Program-made: the position numbers and the translations under genes
From: Thermodesulfovibrionales bacterium
GTDB lineage: Bacteria > Nitrospirota > Thermodesulfovibrionia > Thermodesulfovibrionales > Dissulfurispiraceae
Assembly: GCA_020062545.1 (NCBI GenBank)
Contig: JAGUWD010000002.1
Span: 62,001-126,000 of the forward strand
Length of the DNA stretch: 64,000 bases
Reading direction: 5' to 3'
The notes under the pieces: model-generated
Told to the model about the DNA's origin: nothing
Database searches by the model: none
What the model saw: the letters and a program-made list of their open reading frames with translations, nothing else
In this document: one piece after another, positions 33,232 through 41,069 of the stretch
Layout of the letters: each line of letters opens with the position of its first letter
Numbering within the stretch: the stretch's first letter is position 1

Positions 33232-36078
33232 ATGCAGGTATCAAGAAGGGTATTTTTGAAATATGCCGGAGCACTCAGTGGTCTGGCAGCATTAAATAAG
33301 ACAGGGCTTGTTTCTTTAAAACATCTCTCCCCTGCTGAAGCAGAGGCAATGCAAAAGGCGATGGGCAAATATGAAGTGAAATATACTGCTGATGCAATGT
33401 GTCCTGCTGAATGCGGAATCGAGATGTGGGTTAAGGACGGCAAAATAGCAAAGATTTATGGCAATAAGGCAGTGCCCATGAATGACGGAACAGCCTGCGC
33501 AAAGGGTGCATCAGGGCAGCAGCTTGTATATTCTCCATACAGGCTTAAATATCCGATGATAAGGGTTGGTGAAAGGGGCTCCGGTAAATTCAAAAGAGTA
33601 ACATGGGATGAGGCCATAGACTACATCGGCAAAAAACTTACTGACATCAAAAAGAAATACGGAGCAGAATCTGTAATAATGGACTGCGGCGATGTCACAG
33701 ACAGAGATCAGTACTACAGACTTTTCTTTGCCTATGGCACTCCAAATTGCACAGAGCACGGCGCTATATGCGACACTCCGAGGAGGCACGGACCAAAGCT
33801 CATGGTTGGCGGCAAAAGATGGGAGCCGGACATAATGAGACCCCAGCTTGTAAGACAGCCCGACGGCTCATTGAAAAAGGATTATACCTACAAGACAAAA
33901 CTCATTGTCTATAACGGCTGGAATCCATTTGTAGCAACAAGGATATTCTATGAGCAGAGAGGTACAGTTGGAGCAAAAGTAGAGAATGGATGTAAGGTTG
34001 TGGTTATAGATCCGTCCTACTCAAATACCGCAACTGCTGCGGATATGTGGCTTGCACCAAGAGCAGGCACAGACGGAGACCTCTTTGGAGCAATGCTTAG
34101 ATATATCCTTGAAAACGATGACCAGAGCAACCCGAACAAAAAGTATATTGACTGGAGCTTTAAAAAATATTCAACAGGATGGGAAGATTTCGAAGCAGCA
34201 TTCAAGTCGTGGTGGCACAAGAAAGACCCGATAAACGGCTTGAGTTATTTCAGCCTTGACTGGGCAGCAGACAGGACAGGCCTTTCAAAGGCTCAGATAG
34301 AGGAACTCTCCCATCTCTTTGGAATAACAAAACCAGCAGCCCTTGTCTGGGGCATGCAGTCTCCGGGGCACCACTACAATGGCTATTGTGCTTCAATCAT
34401 CGGCGTGGCTCTGAACGTGATAACCGGAAACTTCGATGTGCCAGGCGGCGTTATAGACACAGAGCTCGTTAAGTCTGATAAAGGCGGTTCTGCCACGGGG
34501 AAACAGTTCAAAAACAGAAAGGTTAAAAGAACCATCGACGGCAAAGAGGTTGAAGGAGAGGTAGAACACCTCCATATGGACCTCTTCGGGAGCAAATATC
34601 CAGCAGCATGGGATGATGCTGTAGCAGATTATCCCAATGCCTTTAAAGAGGGTGTTGACATCAGATATGGCCCGTTCAGGGGTTATCACTATCCCATCAA
34701 GTCATACATCCTGAGAACTGGCAATTCCATCCTAACCGGTTCCGCTCCATGGAAATGGAAAGATGCCATTTTGGCAAAGGATGCGAAAGGCAATTACAAT
34801 CTTGAGCTCTTTGTGTTTATTGATACACTTAATCTTGAAAGCGCCCTTTACGCTGACGTGATTCTCCCGGAGGCGAGCTATGCGGAAAGACAGAGCCTGA
34901 GCGATATCTATCCGTCTCACCAGGTGATCTACAACAGGGATGCGGTTATTAAGCCCCTCCATGAATCTAAGAAGCCCACAGAAATAATGAACATGCTCGC
35001 TAAGAAACTGCATGAGCTTGGCGACCCTGACATTAAAGGCTCTGATTTCTGGGAAAAGTATAAGTCTGAGGAGGATTTTGTAAATGAAATGCTTGCTCCT
35101 GCGCCTGGCAGGGTCAATGTTGGAACACCGCTTCCGTATCCGCAGTATCCGGAAGGCTATAAGCTCATTGGCACCCCAGATTCCCTTGAGAAGGGTGATG
35201 TTACAATTGACCATGAAAAGAAGGTTGTTAAAGGCAAACCCGTAACAGTTGAATGGTTAAGAAATAACAATGGCGTAGCCATCTGGCCCATGAGCTGGTA
35301 TAGGTACAAAAAGCATAATGCAGATGAGCCTAACAAGGCATTCCCGAACACCTCCACGAAGCTCATTGAGTTCAGGTTCGACTGGAAAGACGGTGGTAAA
35401 CGCTATGGAGGTTACAAGTCATATAATGAGAAGATAGAAAAAGCAGGCGGAGAGGTGCCCCTTGGGCTCAAAGAGATTGGCTTTGACAAGTTCCCCTCTA
35501 CCTTCTACTGGTTCGAGACAAAGTGGAATCCTTACACAAACCCGGAGTATAAAAAATACGCAGAGGATTATCCCTTCCAGCTTATCTGCGGTCGTGTGCA
35601 TCATGCGATGAGCGGCACACAGATGGTTCCGTGGCTTGGAGAGATAAAGACTGAAGGAACATGGCAGCCCATGAATAAGGAATTTGAGGCTGATGTTCCG
35701 GAGGCAATGCCCATGGGCGATGAGCCGATGAAATCCATGAAGATGAAATTCAAGGCAAACACCTATTCTGTCGGCACAATATGGATGAACATCGATGATG
35801 CAAAGAAGCTCGGCATTAAAAATGGTGACATAGTAATCGTGGAAAATCCGCTGCACAAATCCACCAAAGGCAAGGTATTTGCCTCAGGCGGAATAAGGCC
35901 TGGCATTATCAAGATTGGTTTTGCCACAGGCGGAAGGTTCAGCGAAGGACTTGGTCCTGCCTATAAAACAAAGGACTACACGCCGAGCCACAGCGACCTG
36001 GTTGATCCTGATGTGTTGAGCCCGATAATGGGATTTCCGGGCTATGCGGATATGATCGTAAGGGTCAAGAAGGCGTAA
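33232..36078 (+). CDS. Molybdopterin oxidoreductase catalytic subunit (Psr/Phs/Arr-Arx-like clade)
   Basis: The 948-residue protein has a Tat signal (SRRVFLKYAGALSG). The iron-sulfur motif near the N-terminus has Cys57, Cys61 and Cys89, but Asp54 stands where the first Cys of C-x2-C-x3-C is expected. The molybdenum ligand is probably Cys180 in EHGAIC. Middle and C-terminal bis-MGD-binding blocks are present (VVVIDPSYSNTATAADMW, LPEASYAERQSLSD, CGRVHHAMSGTQ). The type I features fit polysulfide, thiosulfate, arsenate or anaerobic arsenite enzymes. The XSR-like regulators upstream favour an oxyanion substrate. No membrane subunit follows, unlike Psr. The substrate is not determined. Confidence 0.88.
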   Translation: MQVSRRVFLKYAGALSGLAALNKTGLVSLKHLSPAEAEAMQKAMGKYEVKYTADAMCPAECGIEMWVKDGKIAKIYGNKAVPMNDGTACAKGASGQQLVYSPYRLKYPMIRVGERGSGKFKRVTWDEAIDYIGKKLTDIKKKYGAESVIMDCGDVTDRDQYYRLFFAYGTPNCTEHGAICDTPRRHGPKLMVGGKRWEPDIMRPQLVRQPDGSLKKDYTYKTKLIVYNGWNPFVATRIFYEQRGTVGAKVENGCKVVVIDPSYSNTATAADMWLAPRAGTDGDLFGAMLRYILENDDQSNPNKKYIDWSFKKYSTGWEDFEAAFKSWWHKKDPINGLSYFSLDWAADRTGLSKAQIEELSHLFGITKPAALVWGMQSPGHHYNGYCASIIGVALNVITGNFDVPGGVIDTELVKSDKGGSATGKQFKNRKVKRTIDGKEVEGEVEHLHMDLFGSKYPAAWDDAVADYPNAFKEGVDIRYGPFRGYHYPIKSYILRTGNSILTGSAPWKWKDAILAKDAKGNYNLELFVFIDTLNLESALYADVILPEASYAERQSLSDIYPSHQVIYNRDAVIKPLHESKKPTEIMNMLAKKLHELGDPDIKGSDFWEKYKSEEDFVNEMLAPAPGRVNVGTPLPYPQYPEGYKLIGTPDSLEKGDVTIDHEKKVVKGKPVTVEWLRNNNGVAIWPMSWYRYKKHNADEPNKAFPNTSTKLIEFRFDWKDGGKRYGGYKSYNEKIEKAGGEVPLGLKEIGFDKFPSTFYWFETKWNPYTNPEYKKYAEDYPFQLICGRVHHAMSGTQMVPWLGEIKTEGTWQPMNKEFEADVPEAMPMGDEPMKSMKMKFKANTYSVGTIWMNIDDAKKLGIKNGDIVIVENPLHKSTKGKVFASGGIRPGIIKIGFATGGRFSEGLGPAYKTKDYTPSHSDLVDPDVLSPIMGFPGYADMIVRVKKA

Positions 36079-36105
36079 AAATCAGAACAGCAGAGTATTT
36101 AGACC

Positions 36106-36144
36106 AGCAGAGCAGCAGCTTCTTCTTTTAACTGCTGCTCTGCT
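36106..36144 (+). terminator. Strong hairpin between the catalytic subunit and its chaperone gene
   Basis: AGCAGAGCAGCAG pairs perfectly with CTGCTGCTCTGCT (13 bp) around a 13-nt pyrimidine-rich loop. There is no T run after it, so it may be an mRNA-stabilising or partial-termination element. The surrounding 36085-36165 has a loose 7-bp periodicity like the other arrays. Confidence 0.5.
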
Positions 36145-36182
36145 GTACTGTTGCACTACTGCTCCAAATTAACGAGGTGACA

Positions 36183-36794
36183 ATGATAGAGGAACTTAAG
36201 GATGAACTTTATTTATACAATTTTTTGAGACAGTTATTTTTAAAAGAGCCGACAAAAGAGCTCATTACCGATATTGCAAAGATTGATATGCGTGCTGAAA
36301 TAGATGATGAGATAAATCATGGACTAAAACTGATGATCGACGCGGCAAATAACAATCTACATATGCTTGATAAATGGATTGAAGAACTTGCACTCGAATA
36401 TGCCCGTTTATTCATAGGGCCTAAAAATCCGCCTGCGGTGCCTTATGCCTCTTTTTATTTATCAGAATCCCGTTCATTGATGACAGATGAAACTATTGAT
36501 GTCAGGAAAAGATACCTTGAAGCAGGCATGGCTGTGAAGAACCTTTACAGCATTCCTGATGACCATATCAGCATAGAACTTGAGTTTATCTATTACCTGA
36601 CGCAAAAAATAATAGAACTATTTGAGCAGGGACAGCGAGAAGATGCATCGAGGCTTTTTGAGATAAGGAGCGACTTTCTTAGCAAACACATGGCTTTGTG
36701 GCTCCCTTTTTTTGCGGATAGGATATTAGACTCCACACAAGAGGATTTTTACAAAGGCGCTGCACTTATCCTCAGAGGAGTCATCAATCCATGA
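36183..36794 (+). CDS. TorD/DmsD-family molybdoenzyme chaperone
   Basis: The ATG at 36183 follows GAGGTG; the GTG at 36177 is less likely. The 203-residue all-helical cytoplasmic protein contains the TorD-family core EYARLFIGPKNPPAVPYASFYLSE (about 80-103) and SIELEFIYYLTQK. Such chaperones bind the Tat signal of one partner molybdoenzyme and hold it for cofactor insertion; the partner here is the 948-residue subunit just upstream. It ends 57 bp before the convergent napH gene. Confidence 0.88.
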   Translation: MIEELKDELYLYNFLRQLFLKEPTKELITDIAKIDMRAEIDDEINHGLKLMIDAANNNLHMLDKWIEELALEYARLFIGPKNPPAVPYASFYLSESRSLMTDETIDVRKRYLEAGMAVKNLYSIPDDHISIELEFIYYLTQKIIELFEQGQREDASRLFEIRSDFLSKHMALWLPFFADRILDSTQEDFYKGAALILRGVINP

Positions 36795-36850
36795 ATTTTA
36801 AAATATTTCAAAAAGGTAAAGAGTCACGGAAAAACAGGACGAGCATCCAT

Positions 36851-37645
36851 TTAAAACTTGAATAAAAGTGGTTTGCCTCTATCTTTTATTCTTTCGCATG
36901 CAGCTATGCAGTCTCCGCAGTTGTAGCATAAAGGATATATCCTTCCTTCCATGGGATTTAGTCCCAACTGGCATGCCTTAACGCATTCAAGGCATTTACC
37001 ACATACATGCTCGGCATCTTCTTTATAGAGTACCTTCATGGTTTTGTTAAACCTGAATAGACCCAGAAAGCTCCCGACAGGACAGATATAGTTGCACCAC
37101 ACCCGCCTGACAAGGAATATCTCTGAAAGGACAATGACACCGATGAGACCCATCTCCAATCCTACAGTTCCTTCATAGACATATTTTGAAATCTGAACCG
37201 AAATTATTCCCGGAGCTGATATAAGATTGGCAACGGGAAACCCTAATATAAGCGTTAATAGTAGAAAAGCAGCCATTATTATATACCTTGGCGCCGCCCA
37301 GGGCGAGAGATCTATCAATCGTCTCACAGAAAACCTGTTAGATACATAGTCAAAAAGTTCCGAGAGGGTATTCTGCGGACACATCCAACTACAAAATACC
37401 CTTCCGAAAATTAGCGCAAGAAGAATCGGGATTGTCATTGAGATTAAAAGCACGCTATCAGCAGATAATGTAGATAATATAACCTGAAAACCGCTCAGGG
37501 GATCTGTCATCCATACGCCGTCTATGGCAAGGGAATAGAGGCTTCCCATGAGAATGGTTATACCTTTTCTATTCAGAATTGGAATAGTGACTATCAAGAG
37601 AATCGTTAAAATCTGCGTTATTCGTCTGAATACCTTAATCTTCAT
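36851..37645 (-). CDS. napH: NapH-type quinol dehydrogenase membrane iron-sulfur protein
   Basis: The ATG at 37645, after AAGGTAGG, gives 264 residues and overlaps the end of napG slightly; the upstream TTG-type start at 37666 is less likely. Four membrane helices are seen. The two CxxxCP motifs (CSWMCP and CNYICP) and two cytoplasmic cluster motifs (CGKCLECVKAC, CYNCGDCIAAC) are typical of NapH. With NapG it oxidises membrane quinol and passes electrons towards NapA. It is the last gene of the nap group, with no napB or napC in view. Confidence 0.9.
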   Translation of the reverse strand: MKIKVFRRITQILTILLIVTIPILNRKGITILMGSLYSLAIDGVWMTDPLSGFQVILSTLSADSVLLISMTIPILLALIFGRVFCSWMCPQNTLSELFDYVSNRFSVRRLIDLSPWAAPRYIIMAAFLLLTLILGFPVANLISAPGIISVQISKYVYEGTVGLEMGLIGVIVLSEIFLVRRVWCNYICPVGSFLGLFRFNKTMKVLYKEDAEHVCGKCLECVKACQLGLNPMEGRIYPLCYNCGDCIAACERIKDRGKPLLFKF

Positions 37646-37649
37646 CAAC

Positions 37650-38120
37650 CTACCTTGATTTAACAATTATCGCTGCTGGTTCAACAGGACATACATTCTC
37701 GCATATGCCGCATCCAACACACTTTTTTTCATCCACAACAGGTCTCAGTTCATTGTCCATTTTTATTGCCTCATCAAATATAGGGCAACTCTGATAACAA
37801 CTCCTGCAGAGCGTTCCCTGCCATGCAAGGCATTCCTTTTTGTTTATACTTGCGATGCCCATCCTTACGTCCTGCTTCTTTTTCAATGCCCGGTCAAGGG
37901 CGCCCGAAGGACAGACAGGGGGGCACTTCATGCAGAGATAACATGGTATATCCCTTGCCTTTATAAAAGGCGTTCCCATATCCGTCAAGCCGTCCATAAG
38001 GCTTGCTACTTTTATCGACCTGTACGGGCAGACCTGTGCACACTTGCCGCATCTCATGCATCGGGATATGAAGTCTATCTCTTTCAGTGCACCGGGAGGC
38101 CTTAATAGCTTTTTACTCAT
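37650..38120 (-). CDS. napG: NapG-type ferredoxin of the nitrate reductase system
   Basis: The ATG at 38120 is preceded by GGAG and overlaps the end of napD by 8 bp. About 156 residues with four cluster-type Cys groups: CMRCGKCAQVC, CYLCMKCPPVC, CRSCYQSC and CVGCGICENVC. It matches NapG, but the Tat signal seen in many NapG proteins is absent from this start. It acts with NapH in electron transfer from quinol. Confidence 0.88.
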   Translation of the reverse strand: MSKKLLRPPGALKEIDFISRCMRCGKCAQVCPYRSIKVASLMDGLTDMGTPFIKARDIPCYLCMKCPPVCPSGALDRALKKKQDVRMGIASINKKECLAWQGTLCRSCYQSCPIFDEAIKMDNELRPVVDEKKCVGCGICENVCPVEPAAIIVKSR

Positions 38121-38343
38121 AGTCTCCAGCAAATACAGGATATACCCCGATTACTTTATCAACAGCGTACAATGCCTTGATCGTATCTTCGACAGATTTA
38201 ATGTCATCGCTTTCTATAACGGTAACTATCTGATTGTCTTTGACACCATATACACTTACATTATTGATTCTGGCGAGGCTGTTTAAAACAGCCTCGCCAG
38301 TTCCATTTTCAAACTCAACTATGACGCTTGCAACAGCCATCAT
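38113..38343 (-). CDS. napD: NapD-type chaperone for NapA
   Basis: The 76-residue ferredoxin-like cytoplasmic protein has the NapD pattern: AVASVIVEFENGTGEAVLNSL, then IVTVIESDDIKSVEDTI. NapD binds the Tat signal of NapA and controls its maturation. Its ATG overlaps the napA stop (ATGA), so the two are coupled. Confidence 0.88.
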   Translation of the reverse strand: MMAVASVIVEFENGTGEAVLNSLARINNVSVYGVKDNQIVTVIESDDIKSVEDTIKALYAVDKVIGVYPVFAGDYE

Positions 38344-40643
38344 GCCTTCTCGATTTTAACAGCGCATATCTTGAACTCTGGCTGCTTTGACATTGGATCA
38401 TAGGCATCGATAGTAACGAGGTTGATCAGCTTATCGGGGTAATGCATCGGGACAAAGACAAGTCCATCCCTTGGCACATCGATAACCTTTGCCTCAAGCA
38501 CTATCGACCCCCTCCTCGAGGTAATTTTTACCTTATCCCTGCTCTTGATGCCGAGTTTCTGTGCATCCCTTGGATTGATCTCGACATAGGCATTGGGAGC
38601 CGAGCGCTTTAACTCTGCAACCTTAAGCGTCATCGTGCCTGTATGCCAGTGCTCAATCTGTCTACCAGTAGTTAGAATATAGGGATATTCAGCATCGGCA
38701 GGCTCTGCCGGCCCCTTATAAGGTCTTAGCCAGATAGTCGCCCTATTGCCATCAGCCTTTGCACCGTAAAATGAGACATCCGTTGCGTGCGGGTCGAATT
38801 TCTTCACTAAGATGTCGCCATACTTTGCCGTATATCTTCTCACTGTTCCCGGATGGTCTTCGGTAGGACATGGCCATTGAATGCCGTGGGCCTTCTTCAT
38901 CCTTGCCCTCGTCATACCCATGAAGTCGTAGGCAGTATCCTTTGAGCATTGTCTTATCTCATTCCAGACATCCTCAGAGTTTCTGAAATTAAAGAGTCTC
39001 TTTGCCTCCTCAGCCCTGCCAAGTTTTGCAAAAAGCTTATGTGCAAACTCGATCATCACCTCTAAATCAGGTCTTGCCTCTGCAGGAGGAATTATTGCCT
39101 TTTCAAGATACTGGTACCGCCTTTCGGACTGCCCATAAGTTCCATCTTTCTCTACCCACAAAGCTGCTGGAAGAACCAGATCAGCAAGTTCTGATGTTCT
39201 TGTGGGATGATATGCCTCTGACACAACAAGGAATGTATCTTTCCCTTCCATGCCTTTTCTGTATGGCGTGAGATTTGGCAGGCTTTGTCCTGGATTGGTA
39301 CAGGCAATCCAGAGCGCCTTAACCTCTCCTTTGTTGAATGCCCTGAATATATCAACCGCTGTTGGCCCTGGCTTAGGATATATCCTGCCTTTTGGAATAC
39401 CCCAGAACCTTTCCATATCCTCCCTGTCCTTTTCATTGATAACCAGTCTTCCATATGGGAGGAGATGGCTTAAGAGCCCTGTATCCCTTATACCTCCACA
39501 TGCATTAGGCTGACCGGTAAGCGAAAACGAAGTTGCACCAGGCCTGTTTATTTGACCTGTCAATAAATGAAGGTTGTGCACAAGGTTATTCGCCCAGACG
39601 CCGCGTGTCCTCTGGTTCAAGCCCATTGTCCAGAAGCTCATGGTTGCCTTTGATTGTGCAAACCATCTTGCTGCCTTTATAATATCTTCCTTTGGACAAC
39701 CTGAAACCTTTTCAGCCATTTCAGGTGTGTATTCATCAAGGAACTTCACATACTCTTCAAAAGATACCTTTGCAGGCTTATCGTCCTTGATTGTCTTAAA
39801 TACCACATGGTTATTCACATAGTCTTTGCTGTAAAGGTTTTCCTTTATTATCACATGCGCCATGGCGTGCAAAATCGCAAGGTCAGTGCCAGGGATGAAA
39901 CTCATATGTAAATCCGCAATTCTTGCAGAGAGGGTCTTTCGTGGGTCGACCATTATTATCTTTACATCCTTATTCTTCTGCTTTCTCTCATTTATGAGCC
40001 TGAATATAACAGGATGACACTCTGCCATGTTAGAGCCGATTATGAAAAAGCAGTCAGAATGGTATATATCGTCATAGGCACCCATAGGCTCATCCTTTCC
40101 AAAGGTAGAGACATAACCAACAGCAGCAGAGGCCATGCAGAGACGAGGATTGCCGTCAATATTATTCGTGCCAAGACCGCCTTTGAAGAGCTTGTTCATA
40201 AAATAAGATTCCTCGGTGTATGCCTGGCCAGAACCATAGAAGCCTACAGAGTGAACCCCGTGTTTCTTTATCGCATCGGCAAACTTCTCTGTCATCAAGT
40301 CCATTGCCTCTTTCCATGAGATGCGTACAAATTTATCACCTTTTTTGAGCATTGGATATTTTGCCCTATCAGCAGCATAGAGGATTGGTGGTAGATAATA
40401 TCCTTTTACACAGAGGAATCCCTTATTCCAGTTGTCCTTATCGCCCTGAACAGCAACAACCTTACCTTTATCAACACCAACATATACACCGCACCCAGCA
40501 CCACAATATCTGCAGACGCCCTTTACCCATTTCTCAACATGCACTGCCTCAAGATTCTTTGGCAGGGGTAGCTCAAGACCTATGGCAGAGGCTGCTGCAA
40601 GGGCTGCCGAGTATTTTAGAAGTTGTCTTCTTGTAATATCCAT
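38340..40643 (-). CDS. napA: Periplasmic nitrate reductase catalytic subunit NapA
   Basis: The 767-residue bis-MGD molybdenum enzyme has a Tat signal (TRRQLLKYSAALAAASA). [4Fe-4S] ligands are Cys44, Cys47, Cys51 and Cys78. The molybdenum ligand is Cys169 in GNPRLCMASAA. The nitrate-reductase signature FWTMGLNQRTRGVWANNLVHNLHLLTGQ is present (written in part), along with C-terminal pterin-binding GRQIEHWHTGTMT. It reduces nitrate to nitrite in the periplasm. The operon upstream encodes an octaheme nitrite reductase and a tetrahaem cytochrome, so the pathway runs from nitrate to ammonium. The related assimilatory Nas enzymes lack the Tat signal. Confidence 0.93.
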   Translation of the reverse strand: MDITRRQLLKYSAALAAASAIGLELPLPKNLEAVHVEKWVKGVCRYCGAGCGVYVGVDKGKVVAVQGDKDNWNKGFLCVKGYYLPPILYAADRAKYPMLKKGDKFVRISWKEAMDLMTEKFADAIKKHGVHSVGFYGSGQAYTEESYFMNKLFKGGLGTNNIDGNPRLCMASAAVGYVSTFGKDEPMGAYDDIYHSDCFFIIGSNMAECHPVIFRLINERKQKNKDVKIIMVDPRKTLSARIADLHMSFIPGTDLAILHAMAHVIIKENLYSKDYVNNHVVFKTIKDDKPAKVSFEEYVKFLDEYTPEMAEKVSGCPKEDIIKAARWFAQSKATMSFWTMGLNQRTRGVWANNLVHNLHLLTGQINRPGATSFSLTGQPNACGGIRDTGLLSHLLPYGRLVINEKDREDMERFWGIPKGRIYPKPGPTAVDIFRAFNKGEVKALWIACTNPGQSLPNLTPYRKGMEGKDTFLVVSEAYHPTRTSELADLVLPAALWVEKDGTYGQSERRYQYLEKAIIPPAEARPDLEVMIEFAHKLFAKLGRAEEAKRLFNFRNSEDVWNEIRQCSKDTAYDFMGMTRARMKKAHGIQWPCPTEDHPGTVRRYTAKYGDILVKKFDPHATDVSFYGAKADGNRATIWLRPYKGPAEPADAEYPYILTTGRQIEHWHTGTMTLKVAELKRSAPNAYVEINPRDAQKLGIKSRDKVKITSRRGSIVLEAKVIDVPRDGLVFVPMHYPDKLINLVTIDAYDPMSKQPEFKICAVKIEKA

Positions 40644-40644
40644 C

Positions 40645-40998
40645 CTATTTACCCCCTTTCATGTGAAATCTCAATGTCACAGAGTGATGCTCATGGCAGA
40701 GAAAACAATTTCTCAATTTAGGAGGCATCCTTTTTTCTACATCACTTACCTTTTCACCATGGCATCCCCTGCATTTATAAATATCAGGCTTTGCAACGAA
40801 GTTTTTATCTGTTGAGCCGTGACATACCACACACTTGACATTCATAAGTCCATGCTTACCATCCTGCCATACCTGCATTTGAGTCCCATGACATTCATAA
40901 CATTCCTGATCCTCAGATGTTTTTATATGACCTTTCTCTTTTGCAATAACGGTAACAGGCAGGGCAAATATTAGAAACAGAATTATCAATCTTTTCAT
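40645..40998 (-). CDS. Small periplasmic tetrahaem cytochrome c
   Basis: The 117-residue protein has a signal peptide (1-19) and four CxxCH motifs: CYECH, CVVCH, CRGCH and CFLCH. Its stop is 1 bp from the napA start. It is probably the electron donor to NapA, in place of napB and napC, as in nap clusters with a NapM-like cytochrome. A strong hairpin separates it from the upstream nitrite reductase gene, which may tune the ratio of the two products. Confidence 0.88.
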   Translation of the reverse strand: MKRLIILFLIFALPVTVIAKEKGHIKTSEDQECYECHGTQMQVWQDGKHGLMNVKCVVCHGSTDKNFVAKPDIYKCRGCHGEKVSDVEKRMPPKLRNCFLCHEHHSVTLRFHMKGGK

Positions 40999-41028
40999 AG
41001 AGCCTCCTTTTTATTCTTGCCAGAGGTT

Positions 41029-41066
41029 GATACAAAAGGCGGGGCATTAGCCCCGCCTTTTGTATC
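41029..41066 (-). terminator. Very strong hairpin after the octaheme nitrite reductase gene
   Basis: A perfect 17-bp inverted repeat (GATACAAAAGGCGGGGC and its complement) with a 4-nt loop starts 4 bp after the stop of the octaheme gene and ends 30 bp before the next start. The descending arm holds TTTT inside the stem. It may be a partial terminator or a block to 3' decay that raises the nitrite reductase mRNA over nap. Confidence 0.75.
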
Positions 41067-41069
41067 TAA

